From assembly GCA_030077755.1 (NCBI GenBank), contig JAQJZZ010000010.1:1736001-1800000 (forward strand): a stretch of 64,000 nucleotides of DNA, in the 5' to 3' direction. How positions within the stretch are numbered: the first letter of the stretch is position 1; the number at the start of each line of letters is the position of its first letter. The notes below the pieces were generated by a model that was not told the origin of the DNA, did not search any database, and saw nothing but the letters and a program-made list of their open reading frames with translations. Origin of the DNA: Filosporella fistucella. Taxonomy: Eukaryota > Ascomycota > Leotiomycetes > Helotiales. Below are positions 23,911 to 35,572 of the stretch, one piece after another. The position numbers were made by a program, and so were the translations under genes.

Positions 23911-25009
23911 TCACATCAGCTCCTTAATTCCATACGCCTTGATCGCTGTCCCGCTCCAAATCATAATCTGCTCGGCTTGACTTAAACTAGCCAAATAACA
24001 GAACCGCTGTATAACCGCTCTCCATTTCTTCCATGCATCGTCAACTCCAATTGTGCATACTGGCCAATCAGATCCAAACATAATCCTGTACGGGCCAAAC
24101 GTTGCCAATATGATGATGAGGTATGGTTGCAGAGCCGTGAAGATTTCATCAACCGGCGCTGATTTCAGAGAGTCTGGCATTTCCGAGAAGCATCCACTCA
24201 GTTTCATGAATGTCTTGCTGCACTTGCTGAGTTTGAACATTGCTGTCCTCCACGCCACGAAACTTGGATCTGTTTGATTATATACGGATAAATCAGGTTT
24301 GCAAAGATGATCTGGTGTCGTTAATCAGGTTTGTGTAACGAGCGGGAGTGGGCAACGCACTGATGATGAATGTAACCTTTTCGCCCTCCTCCACACCCTC
24401 GTGTGCCTTTTCAATCATCTCCGCCGCCTCTTCCAATTGCCATTTACCTCCACTATGTTGGTCTATTCCCAGATCAAATACGTATCCATTTCTGCCGAGC
24501 CACTTCAATCCCTCAATGAAGCCATCCTGTAGCATAACACCTTTAGGCTTGTCTTGTACCAAATACCTGAAACCTTTAATCTTGGAAAAGCTGCCCTCAG
24601 CATGTTTCTCGACCTCCTTCACATATCTCTCCATTACCTCCTCGCCGCTTGGCAGAGGAGCCCATGGAATAATTGCCAAACACAGCTTTTTGTTCTCTGC
24701 AGTATGTCCTTCTCCCTCTCGTGGTGTTCCAAGCGCTATTCTCTTAAGCCAGTCCACCTCCATCAACGGCATCTCCCAGCCTTGACCGTCTTCAGCCCCA
24801 GTCTTAAGATCATGCTTACGATCTGTCTCGAGGAAAATGAATCCTTCTAGATTCTCGGGAGATCCAGTTGCTGTTTCGTACTCCTCTAGAGATTTCTGAC
24901 CGTATAGAGGGTTGGACGGTGAGCACCACGCGAGGGTGTCGAGCTCTGTCTTCGGGTAGAGGTGGATATGGGAGTCGATAATGGGGTACGCGGGGTGTTC
25001 TTCAGACAT
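23911..25009 (-). CDS. Amidohydrolase-2 family protein (lactonase-like)
   Basis: TIM-barrel metal-dependent hydrolase of the amidohydrolase 2 family, which includes 2-pyrone-4,6-dicarboxylate lactonase and fungal sugar lactonases. Two exons (25009-24361, 24311-23911; intron 49 nt) give 349 aa. The N-terminal metal site DSHIHLYP is close to the start. KIKGFRYLVQDKP and VFDLGID follow on the barrel strands. The splice join creates TFIINHLCKPDL (expected NHxxxP motif). FMKLSGCFSE and MFGSDWPVC supply the later conserved His/Asp region, the latter giving the catalytic Asp. An upstream in-frame start at 25075 exists, but the ATG at 25009 fits family length. It is divergent from the alpha/beta hydrolase and tandem with the aldolase. 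The substrate is not proven. Confidence 0.88.
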
Positions 25010-25483
25010 GGCTTTGGATCGATTTAGAACAAGAAGTACGGCTTTCGGCGGGAAATATGACTTGTATTGAGTCAAGTTATTGATGTGGCTGTACGATGTA
25101 ACTGCAATTGTTCAATGTCCACATATATTTCGGGAGCATATTCGCCGAGTACGAAACGCCAAGTTTCTATGTCCATGCCACTTTTTCTTATCGCAGTGCG
25201 ATAAGGAGACATGTTCTGGATCATAGTTTTGTTTGAATTTATTTTGAAATTTCATAAATATGAGTCTTCAAATGTCTGATCGAAGTATTGCATTCGAGAT
25301 GTCTTCATTTCAACCGTGATTGATCATTCTACAAGCTGGTCGGTACAGTGCTAGAAAACTTAGAGCTGTTTTGACTGCCCCTCGTTGCCCCTCTTTCACA
25401 CTACATCATGGGCCTTCAACTTCTTCCAACCCTCCACTTTTGTATGAAATCAACATTACTTATCTGCAATATTTCTACTCACT
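25010..25483. promoter_or_regulatory. Divergent promoter region, amidohydrolase / alpha-beta hydrolase
   Basis: 474 bases between divergent start codons, so two promoters share the space. No other feature recognised. Confidence 0.4.
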
Positions 25484-26910
25484 ATGCCACCTGCACGCCC
25501 ATATGATGCCACAGGTATTGAATTCTACCAAATCCCCAACTTCCACTTTGCTGGAGGCACAACCAAAGACATCAAGATTGCATTTCGATCCTTCAACCCC
25601 ACTTCTCCCAAAACGGTTCTCATTCCAACTTGCTATGGAGGACGTATCAACACGACTCTCAACTTTACCTCCGGTGCTCTGAAAGACTATCATGTTATCG
25701 TGGTAGCAATGCTTGGAAATGGAGAATCATCCAGCCCATCCAATGACAAGAATTTCCCAGCAGACTACTCGCTCCGGTATCAAGATTGCATCAACTCTCA
25801 GTATACTCTTCTCATGAAGCATTTCGGTTTGAAGAGCTTAGAGGCTGTAATCGGGTTTAGTATGGGTGGTCAACAGGCTTATTACTGGGCTGTCATGCAT
25901 GGCTCTGGGCCTGAACCGTTTTTGAAAAATGCGGTCGTAATTTGTAGCAGTGCTAAAACATCCGGACACAGTAAGTAATGTAATTCCCACTTTGCCTTCA
26001 GGCGTTCAGATCCGTATCATTTGATACCATTGAAGTTTGACCAGTCAATATGCGGCTTTGGGAAATCACCCAGTCAGAACTTAGCCGTCTCTACTTTCTA
26101 GATGCAACTCGAGAGTAAGTCTACTCGTCGTTGATACTTCCGACAAGGTCCGAATAGCGAGTTGTACCAAGGTGAGATCGACGATGTGCTTCCCAAAGTA
26201 GACCTGGCATTTTTACGATTATCCCATAGTACCCATAAATAGCTCCTGGCACGAATATGCAGTATGCTTAAAAAATGTCACTCCTGAGAAGTTTCTCAAT
26301 ACATACTAGGATAGAGCCGATCTTTACATTATTTCACGAAAACGCCCGGGATTCAGACTGACACTACCCAGACTACGCATTCCTTGAGGGTCCTATATCC
26401 GCCCTTGCTACGAGTCACGACTATGCAGGAGGAAAATACAAAGAGATGGGCATAAAGCCAACCGAGGGCCTCCGAGCCTTTGGTCGTGCATATGCAGCCT
26501 GGCTCACGAGCGCAGAATGGTTTCGACAAGAACTCTGGAGAGAAATGGGGGCCCCAAGTTTAAGAGAGTGGCTCCATCCGCCGCCTGGCGAAGCGGGCCA
26601 TGAGAGCTGGGACGCGGAGGATCTGCTTGTGCTCGCGAGAATGTGGCAGGCTGGGGATGTGGGTGCTGTGGGTGGAGCGGGTGATTATAGGAAAGCGCTC
26701 GAGGCGGTCACAGCGAAAGTGTTGGTCATGCCGAGTAGGACTGATCAGTATTTCCCTCCTGAGGATGGGGAGAATGAGGTTAGGTTTCTGAAAAACGGGA
26801 TATTTGAACCGATTGAAACGATATGGGGCCACATTGCTGGCGGTGGAGCAAACCAGGTAGATGCGAAGTGGATGGATGAAAGGATCTCGAAGTTCCTGGG
26901 AAGTTCATAG
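25484..26910 (+). CDS. Alpha/beta hydrolase of the homoserine O-acetyltransferase (MET2-like) family
   Basis: Serine hydrolase/acyltransferase fold. Two exons (25484-25970, 26372-26910) give 341 aa. The nucleophile elbow is GFSMGG (Ser about 127). The acid is in MPSRTDQYFPPEDG, and the histidine in WGHIAGGG near the C-terminus, so the triad is complete. The splice join reads SGHNYAFLEGP, continuous with family members. True Met2 enzymes are around 480 aa and carry extra motifs, so this is more likely one of the shorter fungal paralogues with another acyl or ester substrate. The single intron is 401 nt, far longer than any other here. It contains several internal splice-like sites, so an insertion inside it is possible. 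The neighbours are an amidohydrolase (divergent) and a DapA-type aldolase. Confidence 0.87.
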
Positions 26911-27280
26911 GTAGAAGTAGAATGGCTTTTGAAAATGGTGGTATTGTGATAGAGACGTCATAGCCACCTTGCAAATATGACTTTTCTGTCACTGTTTGAT
27001 TCTCACTCCAGAGTGTATGTCACGACGTCTAGGGTTAAAGAATAAACCGAAAAAGAAACCATGATTCCATTTTAATGCTAAGGAAAGCCTTCTCTATGAC
27101 CCATCTATCATATATAATCTATAATCTATCATCTAAGATCTATAGAACGAGAAAACCAACTCCATCTTGGAACTATCAGATGAAGCCGAGTTCATCAGGT
27201 GTCCGGGTATTTGATTATAACGCCAGTAAAATCAAAATGCCAATCTTCGTATTGCTGTCAAAATCATATCGTGCACACTC
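26911..27280. other. Convergent intergenic region
   Basis: 370 AT-rich bases between the alpha/beta hydrolase and HAD hydrolase 3' ends; nothing else recognised. Confidence 0.4.
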
Positions 27281-28840
27281 TTATACTCCAGGTGTGGTAG
27301 CTTCAGGTGTAGTCGATTCTGAGAGTTCGAGAATTGGTGTCTTCGAGCCCACGGTAGAATCACCGTTGAGAGATAGGTTCTTCAGTGCTAAACTGTGCAG
27401 TGGAAGACCACCGCTGGATTCTCTAATCTTCTTGCTGAACTCCCGCTTCATGCCGTGATTTACAGCATCGAGAACATTGTCGACAGTGACTCTGGGCTTG
27501 TAGGCTGGCTCAGTTCCTTCTTGGAAGACGCCAGTTCGCACAAGAATGGAGTACCAATCATTCTTCGACTTGGCGTTGAACTGATTGGTTCCCCTGATAT
27601 CACTCTCGGGTGTGTCACCCACGAAGTAGACAGTCTCAGGTGGTCGATTGATGCGATGTTCGTCCTTTCTCCATTGTTGTAACAGACGAGTAGCAAATTC
27701 GAAAGTTCCAATTTGAGGCTTTCCAAATGCAATAGTCTCGAGCTCTTTACCTTTAGTCAGATCTTTGAAGAGCATCTCGACCATCTTTCGGAGAGCTCCC
27801 ATTCCAAGGCGGACATTATCATGGGCTGCCGACCAAACGATGTCATTGTGAGAGAAGTAGATTGGTGGGCCCTCATCAAATGTCTCCGAAAGTGTGCCAA
27901 TGTAGCCACCTTTGGACATGGCGAGGTCGAGCATGATTTGAATGTCTCCAGCCCAGTCGCGGCTATCGGCAAAAACACTATGGGAAGGTCAGGATACGCA
28001 CAGGAGGTAAGAAATTATCAACACTTACAAGATAGCTTCAATCCTCGTCTCACCATAATTGCGTGACCTGGAGTTGGCTTTCTCCTCGGCTGTTAGCTTT
28101 CTGAAAGGAGTCGTGGCTTCATTGTCCTTGATGATATCACCAGGGGTGATGACATCGCGGAAACCATATCCCTCAGCAACTTGGCGACATTTTTCACCCT
28201 CACCACCAACGACGAGCACAGTCCCGTACTTTTCAACCATCTCTTTCATTGGAGTATGACCTATCAATCATCAGTATTGCTGTACAAATTCATAGCAATT
28301 CTACTCACCACAGATGAATTGTGCGGGAGCGACTTCAATATCAAGTTGACGAGATAAATCAATGCAACGCTCTGCTTCAGTTTTTCCACCTCCATTTGTC
28401 AAGAAAATATAAGGCACCTTCATTCCATATTCATTTTCTCCATTTAGCACTTTCATTGCCTCTATCGCTTCTGGAATTGGTCGACCACCTCGGATCAAGA
28501 CACCATCAATATCGAAAGCAAAGGCAAACGAATCCGCAGTGGGAATATCTGCAGGAGTGACTGGTGATCCTGGCGTCGATGGTGAGCTGGAAGAAGTAGG
28601 GGATAGCAAAGCCTCCTCCTCGAGGTTCATTTCTGAAAGTTCATTTCTGGCTGTCTCCATGGATGCAGCAAAGCCGCTGTGGTGAGATTGGGCTCTTTGA
28701 AGCATCATTCTTTCAGGAACGACAACCACAGGGCCTCCCTCTCGAATATCTTTTTCGGTGGCTGTCATTGATGAAAGACGTCGAAGACCTGGTCTGCCTG
28801 CTGGAGGAGCCAGTCTACTTGAACCATTAGGGGGCGCCAT
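27281..28840 (-). CDS. HAD-superfamily hydrolase, CECR5/YKR070W type
   Basis: HAD class IIA phosphatase-like protein related to yeast Ykr070w and human CECR5; these are probably mitochondrial and the substrate is not established. Three exons (28840-28309, 28260-28029, 27977-27281; introns 48 and 51 nt) give 486 aa. Motif I is FAFDIDGVLIRGG (about residue 115), with both aspartates. Motif II is IFLTNGGGKTEAE. The class IIA cap region includes VLVVGGEGEKCRQVAEGYG and VFADSRDW. Motif III Lys is AFGKPQIGTFEFA. Motif IV is YFVGDTPESDIRG. The first 100 residues are Ser/Pro-rich and basic, in keeping with a targeting sequence. The open frame reaches 28861 but with GTG, so the ATG at 28840 is used. 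Catalytic residues are intact. Confidence 0.93.
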
Positions 28841-31800
28841 TATATAAGAGGTCCAGTCCACAACGTCAAATCTCGTAATGACTCGGGAAGCAAACGTGGA
28901 GGATTGGAGGAATGGAGAAGTACGGAGTTGGTGGAGAAGAGTGGATCGATGCTATGGTTTGGCTGAAACCACACTACCCGTGACCGAGTAGTAGAGTATT
29001 GAAGAATGAAACCAAGGGATAGTAAGGAATAGTAGTAGCGTTTGTTTTCTCGAGCCCAGGGAAATGACAATAGATGATGAAATAAATATGAGATAATCTA
29101 GAAATGGTGGAGGGACCGAAAGATATATGAGGTTCTGGAGAAGAGTAACAGCTTACCTCTAGCCTGGAAGTAGTCTGAAGAAATTTGAACTTTAGCTGTC
29201 ATGGTTAGATCGGAACATCGACGACATAATAAAAAGGTGGGTCAGGGTTCGGGTACTCCAGGAGGTTCACCATCTTGATAGCCAGGAGAGACCCCACTGG
29301 CATAGAGATCGGCGTTCAAAGATCTCTTAGGATGCCTGAAGAAAGGATCTCATTCGTAAAAGGTGCAAGGTATTTCTCTCTACTTGCAACGAATATCAAG
29401 TATGAGAGAAGTTTTGCAGCGTGGCCGCATATTGTGTCCTTCCATCCCGCCCCAATGTCAGCAACAACAGTATCAGATGGCGTCAATGTGCGTGAGATAT
29501 GGAATTGGATTCGCACAGGGGATTTGCTGATATGGGTCTTTATCTCGGAGCAATGACGCGTGAGTGCAGAACAGAGGAGGGTCCATTGACATGGAGCAGA
29601 TTGAGCCTTGGGATCAGGGTGAGTAGTGGAGGTGTAGCAGCCGTGTAGGCATTAGTCGGTACGGTATGGTATAGGTCGGTCGGTTGGTCGGTACTTTCAG
29701 TTTGGACAAGGAATGGTGGCAATTTTCTGCCTGTCGAGGGTTCCAAGACGGCAAGGTACGGTGCAACTAACTGTGGAGAGTCAAGAGTGGCACGCTGCGA
29801 AATGTTAGGATCAGAGCAGGAGGGTCAAGACTCAAGAGAATCTCGAGGATCCAGCAGCGCAGTTCGGCGTTGGCGCGGTGTTTACAAAGGAATGACTTTG
29901 GATCCTTGCTGCCAGAGGTTATTTTCGTGTTCTATCGTATAGCATACATGATAATAATGGGGCAGACGATGGAGCAATGAACTGCGGCGAAGGAGCGTGG
30001 AACCGATCAGTCGCAGCTTGCGAAAGAGTCATGTCATTGCCATTCATGCGAGGATGTCATGGTACAACCTAACCTTTGGTGGTCAAAAATTTCGAAGTTG
30101 ATATTTAATGATGGGATGGCTGGTCTTGGCTTCGGTCGTTTTTTTATCCCTACGAGCCCTACCACCGGAATTGTTTTTGTTCGCCGCTCAACAGCCAACA
30201 TTCGCTTCCTTAGCCAATCAGTGCTTGCTGAGACGTCAAACCTGTATCGCTCACTTATCCGTTCCCTTGCTTCACCTGTCCGCCTCCGACCGCCACCTCC
30301 AATCCAGTACTGGTGCTCGACTCGAACATTACTTAGACCTCTTCTTCTTTCCGTCAACGTCAACAATTTTCGAGCAACAAGACTAGGAGGGAGAGGGGCC
30401 CAGGACATCAGAAATACGGAAGAACCATCGCACCTCACCCATACACCGTAAATTACCGCGAGGATTCACACTAACCGGCCACGGATTCTTCTCATTCATT
30501 ATGTGCCGAATCACATTAGGAGACAGGACAGGTGCCGATATATACTCAAGATGCTCAGACAGCAGTACATCTACCGGTATGGCTTGGATATAACAACGAT
30601 AGACATGTCGCTACTCATGCTGAATCAAGCAGTCCAGCATCCGTTCAAATCGTCTTCTTCAGATTCAGATGATATACCGTCGTTCTCACTCATTTAGTCG
30701 CGACTGTGCAGAAACCCCACAGCCGATACCTGGGGATTGTGCCAGTGGATGACTATCAAAATGAATGGCTTCAGACCATCAGTCATGTTGTGGACATGGC
30801 AACGGAAACTTTCAAAGAAGTGAGTGGTGACATCGCTACTTGAGCGTCTGCCGAATCATGATCACCACGCAAACCTCCTTAATTGTATGCTTGTACTCTC
30901 ACTACACCCACAAGCTGAATTTGAACGCATCTCGACATGATCCAGGCCTTGGCGCGTTACAATATAAGGCAGAATCGGATACGTCAAGCTGCGACGGTTC
31001 CTTAGCGGGACTTACCTTAATTACGCACCACCTACACTTTTTATGTCCACTACGTATACATCTTTTACATAGATAAACAGAAAGTGCTCATTCGTTCGAA
31101 AGTCCCTCAAGATCAATTTTTTGACATCTGAAAGTCAAGGGATGTAAATTGAACGTGCTATATCTGCAGCTTTTGGGTGGAGGGTCGAGTCAGAGTAGTG
31201 AGCAAAATTGCATGCTGCCAAATCAACGAGAGACAGTGCCCAGGGACGACAAAGCTTCGCATGTCTTCGTCCGAAGATAGCTATGCCGAAGAAGGCTATG
31301 TTACTTAGAGGCTGATATGAATTATAGTTAGGTCGGTCCGTTCGAAATTGCACATGATATGACGAAACTCTGCGTCGGGAACTACTGTTTAGGAAACTGG
31401 CTAGGAAAATGACACAAGATTTCGAGATCCGTGATCACTTGAGTCGCGATTATGGCGTAAGTAATGACATGATCACATTATAGATGTGAGAGGAGATTGA
31501 AAAGCATTAAGAGTCAGTATTCACGAATCGCCAAGTTCGGTGTTGATGTTGTGGAATCATGCTGACAATAAAACGGGTCGAATGCTGATGGATTTACTTT
31601 ACACAGCTGTGCTGTACGTACTCCAACGTATCGAATCTATGAAGAATGGAGGGGTAATGAAGTATGGTGGGGTTCACACAGGGTCGGTAAACTCCCCTGA
31701 CGCTGGAAACTCGGCACAGAAATTGGGGGGTAATTTTGAGGTCAACTCACAACATGCTTCTAGAGGACAAAAAAACGCAACTGAGCCCATTGTTTTCTGT

Positions 31801-34074
31801 TTGCATCCTCGATCCTTTGCTTGCTATTATGTGGCACTCGTCCCCGCTTGCTAAAGGTCATGCTGTACGACAACACGAGAAGTGGGGTGCGTGGTTCATA
31901 ACGAGTCTGATAGAAGTGCTGACACGGAGTTCCGCTCAGAAGATGTTCAACGTCCCTTAGGAAATTTATATCAGGATCTAGAGACCACAACCCGATAAAT
32001 ATGTCAACAATTTCTTGACTATTATGATGTCTGAATGGATTGCAACTATAATTCTCAAGCAAGCTGGGCCAAAGCCGGACCGATGACCGTACTTGTCATG
32101 GGTACGGATGTAATAATGATGTTCGGGTCAAAAGAACGTTCAGATCAGAACCCACATGGAGAATATACTTGCTTGCCTGATTTAGCAGGTCAAAAGAACC
32201 GTTCTCCTCGTACACTTCTACGAACCACGAGGACAAGAGAATACAGATACAAGTACGCCAACTTCAAGAAACGAGATGGAATAATTCGGCGCATGAAGCG
32301 CATGTGGAGTTGAGATGGCTTCCTTTAAGCGCCCTGCCCTGGTTTTCTTTTCCACGCCCAGGCGGGCGTCGTGATACGATGCAATGCACAACGAGCACAA
32401 TTATTGTGGATGAGGAATCTGTGCACACTGTCTTATTCACACATTTCTGTGCTCCACCCCGAGGAGACACACTTCTGGTATTTTTGCGCCATAGGAACCA
32501 GGCACTAGGTCAGGTATTCACATATTTCCTCCTGTCAAATTCGAGGAAGCTCTCTTCCCTCAATATGCTGCATCCATCACATCGCGTATCATGTCCTGAG
32601 CAACATCAGCTGGACGGACCGCAGCCGCTGAGAGCCTGGAAAGATCAGGAACACGCATTCACAGATGGACGCTATCTACATTCCTTGCAAACGCCATGCA
32701 TCGGAATGATCGACACTCAGTTACTCGGTGTTGTGGATTCGAGGAGGACGGTGGAAAGGGACAACCAGAGGCATCAGGAACTTGCCTCGTGAGAATGCCC
32801 GGAACAACTTTTCAAATCGACAACGGCAGTGGAGATTAAAAGTTATGGAACTTCGATTGGTATGTCCAATACTGTACTGGATGACCATATTTGATATTGG
32901 CTTGCTTCCTGGGTTCTATTCCCTCTTCCGGCCGTACGCATTCATTCGTCTCCCATGCAAGACTCTCCAGGAAGGCCTGTTAAGCTTAATTAGCCAACAG
33001 GAGTAGAGTAACGGTGTGGTAGTTAAGTTGAGGTGCGGACAACATCAAGGCTCGCGGCATGCACATCATCTGAATAGACTCCTGTCACTTCTGGTACTAG
33101 GGATTCCATGTCGGGTTGGACCGACCATGGATCCGTCGGGACATCGCTTGGTTGTTTGGTGGTGATGGTGGTGATAGAGTTCTCCTCCGTTCATTCTTTT
33201 CTCCAAGGCTGACTTTGCAGACTCTCATTTCAATATCACCCTCCGCAAAAAGCCTTCTATCGATCGGCCAGTTTTCATGCAATGTGGTGGTTGCAGTTGT
33301 GATTGGCCGGGTGTTTGCTGTTGTGCGATGTTTGTGCATGGAGGCGCACTAACCGAGCCAGCGATCCTCAGAGCCAGGGATATTGCAACATCTGAGTGGT
33401 CCGTCTCTGCCAGGATTTAGTCGCCAGTTGATCGAATTCGGATTAGTTGCCGTCGTCTCTCTTCACCTTCTTGCTTACGCGCCGGGACTTGCAGACAACA
33501 TGAACATGCACATGCAGAGATCCAGCAGGTCAGCTGCGTCGGCCAATTATAGCTGTACGAGTTCAAGCCAGACAAGCCAGACAAGCCCATTCTTCTGCTC
33601 CTCCCCTCTTCTCTTGCCAACCCTCCTCCCAGTCGCAGTCTCTTTGCCAGTCACCGAGTCCAATGTCCAATCCCCTCACCTTCCTCACCTCCAAAGTTGG
33701 TGTCACCCAGAAACCAGGCCTCACGCGGCCGACTATGCTGGCCCTCCCATAAAGGTAACCTGGGACCCCAATCTGGAATCCCTTTTTCTTCTCTTCAGCA
33801 AGCAGTCAATTTCTCAGAGCTAGTTTCTTCAATCCGTTGTCTTTTTTTGTCTTTTTGTTATACTCCGTACCTGAGCTGTGCTCATAATATCTACCTATCA
33901 ACTCAATTTTTTGTTAATTCAGTCCATACATTCTAATCTCACCACCAAAGTTGCTGGCCAACTAAATTAATTTTACTCCTACCACCGAATATCCTCCAAT
34001 ACTAGCTCTCCTTGCTCGAATCAACTGCCAATTTCAATTTCAAACTTTCAACTGCAATCAAGTAGCTCGAAATA
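28841..34074. other. 5.2 kb gene-poor region
   Basis: Between the divergent HAD hydrolase and EsdC-like genes. Scattered open frames of up to about 160 codons (for example 32304-32792, +) show no domain, no splice partners and no steady codon character. A short coding-like patch is at about 30710-30840 (+, includes RYLGIVPVDDYQNEWLQTI), without a supportable gene around it. Pyrimidine-rich sequence at 33590-34060 just before the EsdC-like start is likely its long 5' UTR and promoter. GGTCGGTCGGTTGGTCGG simple sequence lies near 29670. Confidence 0.45.
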
Positions 34075-34971
34075 ATGGCCGCCGTTCAACTCTCTTTCGC
34101 TTTACGCACATCATCCGGTGTCAAGACCGTCCATCTTCTTGGTTCTTGGGACAATTACTCCGGACAACTTCCTCTCTCCAAGGATAAGACCTCTTCAAAG
34201 TCTGGTGCATGGAAAGGTACCTTTCGCTTCCAGGGCTCAACACTCCAACCTGGACAAAGATACTGGTATTACTACATCATCGATGGATACCATGTTTCCC
34301 ACGACCCCGGTCAGTCATCCACCACTGAACCAACAACTGGACGCACCTTGAACATTCTCGATGTTCCCCATGAGAAATCTTCCCACAAATCATCATCCAA
34401 GTCAAGCTCATCCAAGCACTCTTCCTCAGACAAGGAAAAGAAGTCGTCGAAGCACCACTCCAGTCGCGAAAAGCACTCCTCTTCCCGAAGAGAATCTCGC
34501 CGCGATAGTTTGAGCCTCTCCGTCGATATCCCAAAAGGAAGACCACTCTCGACTTCCCAAATCCAATCACCCAAGCCAATTACTCCCCATGCGACAAAAT
34601 ACATCTTGGAGGCGGATTACAATGCACCAACAGTCGAGGAGTTGACTTCCCGCTTTAGCACCACGACAATTGATGAAGAATACGGTTATGATCTTTCAAA
34701 CTCTCCACCTTCTTCTGTAGGCTCCAGTCTCTCAAGCCGCTCAGACAGCTCATCGCCCAGCTCTGCCTCTTCACTTAGCGATTACAGCACACCCGGCTCC
34801 GTCGGATGCACTTGTGAACGTTACGGTATCACCCGTGCTGGTGATAGAGTTAAGCTCGACTGTGGCGGCTCTAGATGCGGATACAGTGATGATTCCAGCT
34901 CCTGCTGCTCTTCAGATGACGAGTATCAAGTTACCAGCTCCCGCCGCCACGGTTTGGTCGTCAGAAGATGA
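34075..34971 (+). CDS. Glycogen-binding (AMPK1_CBM/CBM48) domain protein, EsdC-like
   Basis: Single-exon protein of 298 aa. Residues 1-100 form an AMPK-beta-type glycogen-binding module: VQLSFALRTSSGVKTVHLLGSW, then DNYSGQLPLSKD, GAWKGTFRFQ, and RYWYYYIIDGYHVSHDP, with the carbohydrate-contacting Trp residues in place. Next comes a long Ser/Lys/His-rich low-complexity segment (about 105-145). A conserved YILEADYNAPTVEELTSRFST block follows near residue 180, then a Ser-rich linker. The C-terminal patch is cysteine-rich (GCTCERYGITRAGDRVKLDCGGSRCGYSD in two overlapping halves), ending RRHGLVVRR. The layout matches the fungal EsdC family, named from Aspergillus nidulans for a role in early sexual development. 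That link is from family knowledge and not tested here. The molecular function is unknown. Confidence 0.85.
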   Translation: MAAVQLSFALRTSSGVKTVHLLGSWDNYSGQLPLSKDKTSSKSGAWKGTFRFQGSTLQPGQRYWYYYIIDGYHVSHDPGQSSTTEPTTGRTLNILDVPHEKSSHKSSSKSSSSKHSSSDKEKKSSKHHSSREKHSSSRRESRRDSLSLSVDIPKGRPLSTSQIQSPKPITPHATKYILEADYNAPTVEELTSRFSTTTIDEEYGYDLSNSPPSSVGSSLSSRSDSSSPSSASSLSDYSTPGSVGCTCERYGITRAGDRVKLDCGGSRCGYSDDSSSCCSSDDEYQVTSSRRHGLVVRR

Positions 34972-35480
34972 TGAACCTATCACCTACGGAAGGAGGGGGA
35001 GGAGATAAAAAAAGTGAAGAATAGCGCCGTTCATTCATTACGGCCACTTCCTGTTTGCGAAATTCACTCGCGTGTTCAAGCTGGTTTTGACACGCTACAC
35101 GAAGCCGAATCCGCGGCCCCGCGGCTGCATTTACGAAGCAGCTGCGCGATTTCGTTGTATGTTTAAGATCATGCACGTTTTTCTGTACAATGGAGACGCC
35201 GGTCATGATGGGGGAGGGGATGGATACTGCAGAGGGCGGTATGAGAGAGTTTTGAAAAGACACGAGGCATGGAGGCCTCGCAAGGTCTTGAGAAGAATGG
35301 TACTGGATTTATATCCAGGCTTGCCATAGAACTGCATAGGGGATGGAATAGCAGTTTAGTTGAAGTACATGTGGAGAGAGGACGATTGAATCTTATCCAT
35401 GAATCTAGTGTTTTTGTCTGTGAAAATGTGACATGCCATGTGATTTGAACCAAATGAGATTCGTAGATTCATAACTTATA
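34972..35480. other. 3' flank of the EsdC-like gene up to the transposon
   Basis: About 500 bases with no supported gene. Short minus-strand frames here lack protein character. It ends at the TA target dinucleotide of the transposon (35479-35480). Confidence 0.4.
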
Positions 35481-35572
35481 ATCGCCGGTCCCTCCATTTC
35501 TTCCTTCGTCCCTCTCTCTGAGAGTCGGTCCATTTATACTGTCTTATTTTTTAAACTGTCTGATGCCTGAGG
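35481..35572 (+). repeat. Left terminal inverted repeat of the transposon
   Basis: 92 bp, matching the right end in inverted orientation with two mismatches. It contains the 13-base palindrome ATGCCTGAGGCAT at its inner edge (35563-35575, running just past the repeat). Confidence 0.93.

Noticed and set aside
24348..24785. 145-codon plus-strand frame opposite the amidohydrolase
   Set aside because: Shadow of a conserved exon on the minus strand.
30059..30451. 130-codon plus-strand frame with an overlapping minus-strand frame of similar length
   Set aside because: Both frames look alike in quality, as expected of non-coding sequence with few stops; no domain or splice context.
32304..32792. 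162-codon frame in the region before the EsdC-like gene
   Set aside because: Composition is irregular, no domain, and it does not connect to other exons.
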